This document shows positions 1 through 9,596 of a DNA stretch of 64,000 nucleotides, piece after piece; the first letter of the stretch is position 1, and each line of letters starts with the position of its first letter. Source of the stretch: Epiperipatus broadwayi (lineage: Eukaryota > Onychophora > Udeonychophora > Euonychophora > Peripatidae); assembly GCA_028023455.1 (NCBI GenBank), contig JAQFVV010012986.1, forward strand, positions 198,501 through 262,500. Direction: 5' to 3'. The notes below the pieces were generated by a model. The model had not been told where the DNA came from. It saw nothing but the letters and a program-made list of their open reading frames with translations, and did not search any database. The translations under genes were made by a program, and so were the position numbers.

Positions 1-436
1 TAACTGATGCAGATTTCATTCTTCTGCCAGAATAGCAGCAATATTCAAAATTTCATTATCTGGAACTAAACATGAATCAGCCATTTTTTTCAACTAGAAA
101 ACTGTACATGTGTGCATGTATTTTGAACTGTTGAACACAGAGGGTCTCTTTTTTTGTAACGTCCTATAAATGTAGATGGTTTAAATTCTTAAGTTGTACA
201 TAGTTTAAATTCTTAACTTTCAAATAAATTAAAACTAATTCTTTTAATTATTGTTGTGTAATTAATCCAACATTTAAATTTTTTAAAAAAGTAATTTTTT
301 TTTTATCTTTTATATTTGATTAAATTTTAATGTAATTGTAATATAGTAGCATATACGTAAGATTTTCCAACAATTTAGTTATAATTTTAAGCAATAGAGG
401 GCCAACATATTGGGGCCACTATAGTAAACCTTTTCC
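1..436 (-). mobile_element. Merlin DNA transposon, partial copy cut by window edge
   Basis: The reverse complement matches the 5' half of the complete Merlin copy at 1321-2289: the same terminal inverted repeat (ending ...AGTAAACCTTTTCC at 436), the same AT-rich leader, and the same stretch leading into the transposase (CTATTCTGGCAG). The element runs leftwards out of the window, so its coding part and second end are not visible. It has diverged from the other copy by several substitutions in the terminal repeat. No target duplication can be tested. Confidence 0.8.
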
Positions 437-1312
437 AATAATTCTTAATAATCTCTTGGAAGTTAATATATATTGAGGAAATAATCAGAAATGAATAAAA
501 TGTGCATATTAAAAGAATATCAACAAATATATTCACTGGAAGAGAATGATAATTGTGCTGTGTTGGAAATGAATTTCAGTAATAAACAAAAGGAAATAGG
601 TGAATACGGTAAATATTCAGCAAGAACAAACTTTAAAAAAAGGTAAATATCTGGAAAACAGCTAAGTATACATTTTTAAAAGTCAATAGAACTAAATTAA
701 TAATAGCTTAAAAGTGTTCTTTGCCATTAAGGCTACATATAAAATCCTGATTGCAGTAAGTGATGGGAGAAGGAATTAACTCTGAGCCATACCAGAGGGA
801 ATGTTATTTTCTATAGAATTTTAACAGAAAAATATTGAATGATATATATATATTTGATTGAAATCATAACTGTGCTGCATAGTACAGTTGGAAATATCTG
901 TCATCTAGAATGAAATAAGGCAAGCCATAAATAATCTTTTATTACTAAACAAAGAGCAAAAGGAATGATTACTATTGCAATAACCCACTGCCTTGAGAAT
1001 ATTGGAATTAGTAGCCTTCAGAGAAAGAAGAAAAAATACAAGTGATAATCAGTTTATGCAGTGTGGAACGCTCAACGCTAGGAAAATTTAAAGTTATTGT
1101 TGTTGTTATTTTAAGCTGGTAGTTGAAAAAGAGAACTTGTTCCTAATGTTTGTATTTATATGTCTTAATCTATGAATTGTTAGTACAATAAGAGGGGTGG
1201 AGGTAGGACTAAATCAATGGATAATGGAATTAATAAGTAAATTAATTCAATTGTTGATATCAGTAATTTAAAAGTTATGGTGTTATTAAATATTATTAGT
1301 GATTTGAATGAA
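437..1312. other. AT-rich spacer, no gene seen
   Basis: Low-complexity AT-rich sequence between two Merlin copies. I see no open frame with coding character, no tRNA-like boxes and no strong inverted repeat. Confidence 0.6.
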
Positions 1313-1320
1313 CAAATATG

Positions 1321-2289
1321 GGTAAAGGTTTACTATAACGGTCTATGGGTGTTTGCCCTCTATTGTTTAAAATTTAAACTAAATTGTTTGAGAATCTTAC
1401 GTGTATGTTATTATATTACAAATAAATTAAAATTTAATCAAATGTAAAAGATAATAATAATGAAAAAACCTTTTGAATGTTGGATTAATTACACATCATT
1501 AATTAAAAGAATTACTTTTAATTTGTTTGAAAGTTAAGAATTTAAACTGTCTACAACTTAAGAATTTAAAATAACTACATTTATAGCACATGTTGTAAAA
1601 AAAAAAAAGAAGACACCCTATGTGTTCAACGGCGCGAATTACATGCACACGTGTACAGTTTTATAGTTGGGGAAAATGTCTGCTACATGCTTAGTACCTG
1701 ATGGTGAAATTTTGAGTGTTGCTGCTATTCTGGCAGTATAGAGAGAGCATCAAGAAAGTGCTTCTTAACAGAAGTTGCAGACAGGATGGCTGATACACTG
1801 GAGGGCCTGATACAGCAGTTCATTTTACCAGGTACGCACATTATTTCAGATGGCTGGGCTGCGTACAATAACATCAGCAGTCTCAACAATGGTGTGTATA
1901 TGCATTTGGTTGTTGTCCATCAGGACAACTTCATGCATCCTGAAGACCAAGACATACACACCCAGAATATTGAAAACATTTGGATGAGAGCAAAGCGTAA
2001 GCTGAAATTCCAATCTGGCACTAGCAGAGCTTTGTTTTCATTGTACCTGCATGAATTTACCATCCGGAGTAAATACAGCAATACCGCTTTTTTCTCCAAC
2101 TTCCTAGTGTGTATAGGACATAATTATGTTTAAAAAGGTAAATGTTTTTATTATTATCTTTTACATTTGATTAAATTTTAATTTATTATTTGTAATATAA
2201 TAACATACATGTAAGATTCTCAACAATTTAGTTTAAATTTTAAACAATAGAGGGCAAACACCCATAGACCGTTATAGTAAACCTTTACC
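1321..2289 (+). mobile_element. Merlin DNA transposon with intact ends, internally deleted
   Basis: The ends are terminal inverted repeats that begin GGTAAAGGTTTACTATAACG and stay complementary for about 65 bases (1321-1387 against 2222-2289). Both sides are flanked by the same 8 bases, CAAATATG (1313-1320 and 2290-2297), the target duplication size expected for Merlin (8-9 bp). Inside lies the C-terminal part of a Merlin (IS1016/ISXO2-like) transposase. At 969 bp and lacking the N-terminal coding part, it is a deletion derivative that could only move with transposase supplied in trans. Confidence 0.93.
1732..2133 (+). pseudogene. Merlin transposase, C-terminal fragment
   Basis: An open frame of about 134 codons with the ISXO2/Merlin DDE signature. 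Visible motifs in order are ERASRKCFL, then ISDGWAAYNNI (carries the second catalytic Asp), HQDNFMHPEDQDIHTQNIEN (carries the catalytic Glu) and YLHEFTIRS near the end. The conserved block with the first catalytic Asp is absent upstream, so the enzyme cannot be active. The frame begins without a start codon of its own; the first ATG is at 1786. Family transposases are usually more than twice this length. The fragment sits wholly between the terminal inverted repeats. Confidence 0.88.
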
Positions 2290-2297
2290 CAAATATG

Positions 2298-2775
2298 ATC
2301 AATATCCTAGAATGAAATGTATAATAATGTATTTAACACTATATATACGTGATTAAGGGGACAGGGTGTGTTTACATGTACTAATTGATAAACAAAAATG
2401 ATTATATTTCTTATGGGAAATATAAAGATATTAATTTTGTTTTTCTTGTACACATCCAGAATTATAACAATCTTTTCTCAATTGTTTATGTTGTTAGTTT
2501 ATCACCAGGTATATAACTTTATTATAATTATTATTGAAATAAAATCCTTGTTTTTTCCTTCACCTTTGAGTGGTAAGTTTAAAATTGCGTTTTACACTTT
2601 ACGCAAAAAAGTGAAGCTTATTATTATTAGAAAAGAATTATACGCTGAGCGCTTTCAGAAAACTTAAGTCTCCATATTCATAGCCTACATTAAGCGAAGT
2701 TTAGTGGTAATTTATGCAAAATTTATGCAAAGTTAGGGAGAATGATTGTTTAATAAAAACTGGATGTGTGATCAT
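2298..2775. other. AT-rich spacer
   Basis: An 89-codon open frame at 2398-2667 is made of Ile/Leu/Phe-rich AT-driven codons with no recognisable motif. I see no support for a gene. Confidence 0.5.
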
Positions 2776-2995
2776 TATCATCATCAACCATTATCAATCC
2801 ACTGCAGGATGAAGATCTCTCCAAGTTTAATCCATCTTCTTCGATCTTTAGCTTCTCTTTTCCACAACACCCCTGCACATTTTCTTATTTCATCCATCCA
2901 TCTCACATGTGGTCTCTTTTTAGGTCTTTTACAATCTCTTGGAATCCAGTTTAAAATTTCAATTGTCCATCTATTATCATTTCTTGTAGCAATAT
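2776..2995 (-). mobile_element. RTE-like LINE, 3' terminal fragment
   Basis: The reverse strand carries the conserved 3' end shared by five copies in this window: a region encoding ...RPHVRWMDEIRK-type residues, then the CTGCAGTGGATTGATAATGG terminus and short TGA-rich tail. Only the last 220 bases are present, as expected of 5'-truncated reverse transcripts. Open frames on the plus strand here are antisense to the element. Confidence 0.8.
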
Positions 2996-4186
2996 ACTAT
3001 GGGAGAGTATTAATTTTGTTTCAGTATAAACACCCGAACATTAATTTTACATTGTTATTATTATTATAGTATGTTTGTATACCACTTTATTATAACAGTT
3101 ATTTTAAATTAGTTGTTAATGGGAATGTTTATTGTAATGATTTTTAAATAATGTTATTAAAATTATTGTTTAGAAAGTTTACTTAAATTCTAAATTTTGC
3201 ATTTTTCTTTTCTTGGCTCACTGTCACAACATCACATGAACTCAAAATGTACAGGTTGAAATTAAAAAGAGAATCAATTCAGTTTAGAGCAATGTAATTA
3301 GTTTAAGAAGCACACATATTTTAATAGAGATTTTTACTTGCTACATGCTGCCTTGATCCCATAGGTCATTGATGACATTGCCAATTATTAAGGTGTATCT
3401 ATTAATATGAAATTAAATGATAAATTAATTACTAGTGAAAGTATTAGTGTTACTTACAGTTTAGTTAACAATATTATTTTAATAATAAGTATTAAAGAAC
3501 ATAAATATAAAGCTTGATTATAGATTTAAATTATAAGCCTTTCTTAATTTGTGCACTACCCATGGAAATCTGTAAAATCTCTCTTGATATTTTATAGATA
3601 GTATGAAGAATTAATAAAATCAGTGATTATCCTGAGATCTCCTTATTGTAAAGTTATCTGTAGTTATATAACAGATTAATTCAATGAGTGATTGAATTAA
3701 AACTTGATAGTTATAGATATGATATGATATATTGGATATTATTGTTAGCCATGAGAGTATGTAGATACTTAATAAGGAGGAGTATCTGGGTATTCTCATG
3801 CCATTGAATAAATATTTTGTATTTGTTTAATGTTAAGGGGACGTGATCTGTTTATAGGTAAAAAAGTCTCACATTGATTATATTTAAAAATATGACTTAT
3901 TTTAGAAATGTTTAATCATGTAAAAGTAAACTGGGATAAATAATAGCCTTACCTAAATTCAGTTATTATAGTTAAAGAAAATGGTTGGGAAATAGTAAGT
4001 CTGTTAATAGTACCTAGCCAGAGTCCAAGTAGGGCCTAATGTAGGGGCTTGGCACCTCTGCTTAGGCCTGTCGACAGGCCACAATATGTTAGAAATATAT
4101 AAATATAATTGAATAAATTTTTTGATTGGGAATTCAAAGGGAAGCTTAAGCAATGAAATTGAGTAACACGTGATTGATAATGAAAT
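2996..4186. other. AT-rich spacer, no gene seen
   Basis: No coding frame, splice-flanked exon or clear repeat boundary is visible. A short less AT-rich patch near 4015-4085 has no recognisable content. Confidence 0.5.
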
Positions 4187-4486
4187 GTACAACTATATAT
4201 CTTATTAAATAATCATCATCTTCTTATACCTTTAAGTAAATAATGTTTATTATAATAACAGTCAACTGTTCTTCACAGTCTTCTTCAGATCTACAAAAAT
4301 TCAAATATTATAACAATACAACCAAAACATTTATATAAGTTTTGGTTGTATTGTTATAATATTTGAATTTTTGTAGATCTGAAGAAGACTGCGAGGAACA
4401 GTTGAAACTATTATTATAATAATAAACATTATTTGCTTAAAGGTGTAAAAAATGATGATTATTTAATAAGATATATAGTTGTATAT
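4187..4486. repeat. Long palindrome with hammerhead-like motifs in both arms
   Basis: Two arms of about 145 bases (4187-4332 and 4338-4486) are nearly perfect inverted complements around a loop of a few bases. Each arm includes the string AGATCTGAAGAAGACTG followed by ...AACAGTTGA, with GAAAC kept in the right arm. This is the CTGANGA...GAAAC pattern of the hammerhead-like family seen at 40.7 and 53.5 kb. It ends immediately before an RTE fragment. The palindromic layout is typical of fold-back or inverted Penelope-like insertions; the exact class is inferred. Confidence 0.75.
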
Positions 4487-4559
4487 GAATAAGCAAAATT
4501 ACTGAAGAAGAAGAAGGAAGAAGTATATATAGAATGATAATGAAATGCTTGGGCAAGAG

Positions 4560-4850
4560 AATAGTCAGGTACCATTGATATCATTGAAAGAATTAACAAC
4601 TGAAATGCAGTTGGACTGAATATATTGCTAGAAAAGATGATAATAAATATAAATAGACAAAGGAAGTCTTAAAGTAGATTCCAAGAAACTGTGAAAGACT
4701 TAGAAAAAGACCACATGTGAGATGGATGGATAAAATAAGGAAGTTTGTTGGTGTATATGGAAAAGAGAAGCTGTGAGTCAGACAAATTGGATTAAATTTG
4801 AAGAAATGTTCATTTTGCATTGGATCAATAATGATCGAAAGTGATAATTT
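4560..4850 (+). mobile_element. RTE-like LINE, 3' terminal fragment (diverged)
   Basis: A sense-orientation copy of the LINE 3' end. It includes the stretch encoding KRPHVRWMDKIRK-like residues near 4705-4740 and a decayed version of the terminal sequence near 4820-4845. It has more substitutions and indels than the copies at 7.9 and 57.8 kb, so it is an older insertion. Confidence 0.7.
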
Positions 4851-5096
4851 TGTATAATGCCACGCAATAAATTATGCAGATTAGCACCAAATCAAAATTA
4901 AAAATAAATCTTTTGTTTATTAAATTTACTGCTGTAAAAATTATTTACAATTTTTTAAAGAATCTAGTTTATGGATTGAAATGCTCTGTTAATTCTGATA
5001 TATTTTATGTAGATAATGCAGGAAAAGGTTTAAAGGAGAAAATTAAAATGTATGCCATAAGAAAATCTTGAAAGTCTGTTTTTAACATTTTATGTT

Positions 5097-5500
5097 CATC
5101 ATCATCAACGATTATCAATCTTCAATGCAGGATGAAGGTCTTTCCAAGTTCAATCCATCTTCTCTTATCTTCAGCTTCTCTTCTCCACATCACCCCTGCA
5201 CACTTTCTTAGTTCATCCATTCATGTCACATGTGGTCTCTTTCTAGGTCTTTTACAATCTCTTGGAATCTGGTTTAAGATTTCAATTGTCCTTCTATTAT
5301 CATCTCTTCTAGCAATATGTCCAGCCCAACTCCACTTCAGTTTTTAAATTTTTTCAATGAGATCAGTAACCTGTTTGTTCTCTTACCCACATATAGCGTT
5401 TTCAATCTCTTCTTGATACTCCCAACATGCATCTCTCCTTACTTCTTTGAGTGGTCTGAAGTCTCTGTATTGTTCTTCTATTAAGTATCCAAGTCTCATG
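5097..5500 (-). mobile_element. RTE-like LINE, 3' terminal fragment
   Basis: The reverse strand matches the last 400 bases of the LINE at 6712-8125, ending in the CTGCA...GGATTGATAA terminus at about 5100. The 75-100-codon open frame on the plus strand is antisense to the element and is not a gene. Confidence 0.82.
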
Positions 5501-6512
5501 ACATTTTAAATTTTTAAATGAATATGTTAAAAATAAATTTTATATATTACGAAAAGGGGAATTTATTGAATGGAATTAATAGTTTTAAGAAAGGTATTTA
5601 AAAAACGAATGTAATGAAAATTTAAGATTGTTTTTTTAGAAGAGTTTTAAGGTAAAATGTATATGTTATATGTATTATGGAATATTTATATTTATTGTTT
5701 TTTGTGTATTTGTTAGTTGTTTCTTGATAAAGACTATAAAATAATATAGTCAAAACATTTTGAGTATATTTTTGAACGTTATAATAGTTCATATAATAAA
5801 TCAAGATATATAAAGAAGTTTGGATGTAATTTGTTGTACATATATTGAAATTAATGGGCTATTTTTAAAATAGAAAATTGTTTGTTTTTTAATTTATTTG
5901 TATATATATATGGCTATGTATATTTACATTAAAAAATACCAAATTCAAAAACAAATGTAAATGTCATCAGCTATTTCATATTTTATTAATAAAACAGTTA
6001 ATTTTGCTCTTGTCTAAAGTCAATTACTTTATGTATTATTGATATAAAATTGGTTTTTAAAAAATATTACGTTTTTTAAATATATAAATTTGATTTGAGT
6101 AGGAAGGATAAAGGTTTGAAGGGAAAGTTTCTGTCAATGCAAAGATATTAAAGAGGATATGAAAATAATATATATATATAACAGATATTTATATTTTTAA
6201 AAAGAAATTAATATTGAAATGTTTTAATTTCATAGTAGCACTTATACTATTAGCTGAATGAAATCGTTATAACCAAATATTTTAATTTTTTCCTGAAAAT
6301 GCAACTTTTTATTCGAATTTTGAAATATGTCAAAAGATGTATTTTTTTGATTGATTTTTTAAATAATAGAAATAATATAATAATTTAATTTTGTTTGGCT
6401 ATATATATATATATTAAATTATTTATTTGCTAAACGAATACGTATGTAAAAAAAAAAAAAAGCTACAAGCAACACAATAGTTTTTTTAATAATATATTTA
6501 TTTATTTTTCAG
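5501..6512. other. AT-rich, probable intron or intergenic
   Basis: Very AT-rich with short TA runs (5900, 6170, 6400). Nothing coding is visible until the polypyrimidine tract and AG at 6511-6512 that precede the Amt-like exon. Confidence 0.5.
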
Positions 6513-6630
6513 AATTTAGCATGGAATATTGCATGTGCATCTTCTATTTTTGCATGGACTGTTGGAATTTCTTTAGTAATGTAGTTTATTAAAATATTTT
6601 AATTTATCAGTGTTAAAAAAAAATTTCATG
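6513..6630 (+). pseudogene. Decayed ammonium transporter exon (penultimate exon homologue)
   Basis: After a TTATTTTTCAG acceptor the frame reads NLAWNIACASSIFAWTVGIS, aligning with SFAWNIAGSLSIIVWTAGLS of the intact minus-strand Amt exon (59141-59015). The following transmembrane and cytosolic part is broken by two in-frame stops (TAG at 6582-6584, TAA at 6600-6602). A donor-like site (G|GTTAGT) at 6630/6631 keeps the same phase-1 boundary as the intact exon, and the length is 118 versus 127 bases. It is best read as a pseudo-exon of a duplicated Amt gene. Whether the tail exon at 29637 on the same strand belonged to this copy is unknown. A sequencing error would have to occur twice to explain the stops. 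Confidence 0.75.
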
Positions 6631-6711
6631 GTTAGTGCAATATTTATTTTTTTAATTAAATATATTTGTCTAGTCATATCTATATACTCTATTAATTTTA
6701 ATTGCAATTAA

Positions 6712-8125
6712 ATTTATGAAGAAAGGAAAGACTCCAGGTAATGATGGAGTTATAATTGATATATTAAAAGAAGCAGGGGAAGAAATAGAATTTTTTTTAG
6801 CAAAGTTATATACCAAATATCTAAATGATAAAGATGTACCAGATGATTGGAAGAATGCAGTATTAATATTAATATTTTAAAAAGGTGATAAAGAAGATAT
6901 TAAAAATTACAGACCTATCAGTCTTTTATCAGTTTTATACAAAATTTTTACCAAGATAATTACCACTCGTCTACAAAGAACATTGGATTCCCACCAACCA
7001 AGAGAACAAGCTGGATTTAAAAGTGGTTTTAGTACAGTAGATCATATCTAAGTATTGAGAGAAGTTATAGAAAGGACAAATGAATGAGTTGTCATTATGT
7101 TTTGGATTTGTAGATTATGAAAAGGCATTCGATTTTATACACATTTCTTCAGTGATTAAAGCATTGGATCATCAAGGTAAAGATCCAGCATATTGTCATA
7201 TTTTAAAGAATATTTATAAAAATGTAACAGCAACAATTATATTACATAATGATACTAGGAAAGTCATCATTGAGAAGAGTGTAAAACAGAGTGATTCCAT
7301 ATCTCCGAAAACGTTTTACAGCAGTGCTGCAAGAAGTATTTTGTGGATTAAAATGGGAAGCTAAATGAATGAAAGTAAATGGAGATTATTTAAGTCATTT
7401 AGATTTTGCAGATGATGTAGTTGTTTGTGCAAATAATGCTTTAGAACTGCAGGAAATGTTGCAGGAGATGAAAGTAGGACTAAAGAAAATGTTAACGAGA
7501 CTAAAGTAATGTTTAATGGATTTTCTCAAAATATAAAAATAAAGATTGATTATGATGAATTAGAAGAAGTTAACTTATGGAAACATAATTGATAAAATTA
7601 ATCATAGAATTAAACTTGGTTGGAGTGTTTTTGATAGAAATAACTTGATACTAAAAGGAAATGTGCTATGTGTTTGAAAAGGAAGGTTTTAAATAAATGT
7701 GTTTTACCAGTTCTTACTTATGGATATGAGACTTGGACACTTAATAGAAGAGCAGTACAAAGACTTCAGACTACTCAAAGAAGTATGGAGAGATGCATGT
7801 TGGGAGTAACAAGAGATTGAAAATGCAATATATGGGTAAAAGAACAAACGGTGTTTCTGACCTCATTGAAAAAATTAAAAGCCTAAAGTGGAGTTGTACT
7901 GGACATATTGCTAGAAGAGATAATAATAGATAGACAATTGAAATATTAAACTGGATTCCAAGAGATTGTAAAAGACCCAGAAAGAGACCACATATGAGAT
8001 GGATGGATGAAATAAAAAAGTGTGCAGGGGTATTGTGGAGAAGAGAAGCTAAAGATTGGAGAAGATGGATTGAACTTGGAGAGATCTTCATCCTGCAGTG
8101 GATTGATAATAGTTGATGATGATGA
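6712..8125 (+). mobile_element. RTE-like LINE, 5'-truncated, reverse transcriptase broken
   Basis: A non-LTR retrotransposon beginning inside the reverse transcriptase domain. Readable motifs are KKGKTPGNDGV, NYRPISLLSVLYKIFTKII, EQAGFKSGFSTVDHI, then after a frameshift FVDYEKAFDFI. Further on come DYLSHLDFADDVVV with the FADD catalytic box, and the C-terminal region with GHIARRD and KRPHMRWMDEI. The end is the CTGCAGTGGATTGATAATAG terminus plus a TGATGATGATGA tail, typical of RTE-clade elements. At least three stops and frameshifts make it inactive. The endonuclease domain is missing through 5' truncation. It lies 80 bases downstream of the decayed Amt exon. Confidence 0.9.
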
Positions 8126-8826
8126 TTAATTTTAATACTTTTATGAATAATATTACTTAGTGGAAAATTTCAATAAAGATAAAAAAACCATTTTGGCTCG
8201 AATTATTTCATGTCTGAAAAAAATGTTAATTTAATTTATTTCTATGCTGTGTTGTTGTGAAATAATTACAAAACTCTGCCAAAATACATGGTTCCAATCA
8301 TAGAATAGTTTTTTTTTTTAAAAACCCTGTTTCAACAAATTAGGTTCTTTGTACTTTTGCACCTCATAAATGTCATTATAACCTTAAAACAGCTTTTTCA
8401 TACCTGCAATATCTTTCTACTAATATATTCTATTTTTCTTTCAAGGGATTGAATTTAATATGAACATTTTATTAACTGATTTCTCTACATAATTTGGTAA
8501 TGATAGTGACAGAACTCTGCAACCTAAAATTCATGATTCACACTTATCTTTGTTACTTTTGGTGGTTGAATTGCTTACTAATCTTCAGTGTTAAAGTTAT
8601 TTGATTATTTACTTATTAAATCATTTAAATTTGGTTGAGAAATACACTTTGATAAGATTGAAATTGCTGTTTATAATCTTAAAAAGAAAAAACTATGATT
8701 TTTACATTTTAAATATGTTAATTTCAGGATTATTGGAATTTTTTTAGAAATGTTAGGACTGATCAAGCAAGTTATGACTCCTAATTTTAAAAATGCTTCT
8801 ATTCTTCCAATTTATAAAAATAAACT
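8126..8826. other. AT-rich spacer, no gene seen
   Basis: No coding frame, repeat boundary or RNA-like box recognised. Confidence 0.5.
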
Positions 8827-9125
8827 ATAGAAAATGTTGAAAAATAACTATATGCTAAAACGTATATGAGATATGCTTAAAATCTGAATAAAGCTCACAA
8901 TTTTTGCCTTGTGCATTTTCAACTAAGTTATATTAATCATAGTTATAGCATCTGCCAGAGGGGAGAAGATACCATGACTATGACTAATATAACTTAGCCA
9001 AAAGTGCAGTAGGCAAAAATTGCAAACTTTATTCAGATTTTAAGTGTATCTCATATATGCTTTTGCTTAGTAATTTTCCATATTACATTTCCTTGAAATA
9101 TAGTGTACCAAAATTTTCAACATTA
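8827..9125. repeat. Fold-back inverted repeat
   Basis: The left arm (8827-8950) and right arm (8973-9125) are inverted complements with moderate divergence. Shared blocks include ATGAGATATGCTTAAAATCT, AATTTTTGCC and AACTAAGTTATATTA. A less AT-rich loop of about 25 bases (CTGCCAGAGGGGAGAAG) separates them. No open frame is present, so this is a MITE or fold-back element of unassigned class. Confidence 0.75.
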
Positions 9126-9179
9126 TAGAAAATATTGTATTATTATAGACCACCATTATTCACTTTTGTGAAAAAACTT

Positions 9180-9590
9180 TCAAAGTTTCTAACTCAATCA
9201 GATTTTATTCTTTCCTTATTTGTATATAACTCAATAAAAGATTATCAATTTATTACTCTTTAAAATTTATAGCTTAGCACTGCTTTCAACCTGGTTAGTC
9301 ATATTCATAGACTTAATATAGAGTCATAGAAAATAGAATTTATAAGTTAAATGAGTTTATAAATTTAAATATACTATTTGCATGATAATGCAATACACGA
9401 GTCTTTCTTGTTTATCGTGTGGATGTTATTTGGAATAAACTACACCTCTATATTTTCTCTTATGATTATTGAACTCAGCACAAATGACTAATATTAAATG
9501 GATTGAAATTGTGGATCAAGTTGATCTCATGTAACAAAAATATAGATTTGATGTTGGGATCTGTTTCAGTGTGTTTGTGTGTGTATATAT
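9180..9590 (+). repeat. Dispersed repeat R9, copy 1
   Basis: This region is closely matched in inverted orientation by 25142-25515. Shared blocks include GCATGATAATGCAAT, GAGTCTTTCTTGTTTATC, TTAAATGGATTGAAATTGTGG and AATATAGATTTGATGTTGG. It ends in a GTGTGT/TATATA microsatellite, into which the gypsy element has inserted. No coding content is seen; it may be the 3' end of an unidentified retroelement. Confidence 0.75.
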
Positions 9591-9596
9591 ATATAT

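Noticed and set aside
2398-2667. 89-codon hydrophobic open frame
   Set aside because: Ile/Phe/Leu-rich product of AT-rich sequence, with no motif or splice context.
2746-3069. 107-codon plus-strand open frame (and similar ones at 5132-5347 and 57774-58136 plus, 7771-8091 minus)
   Set aside because: They are antisense to the conserved 3' end of the RTE-like LINE copies; the similarity among them comes from the repeat.
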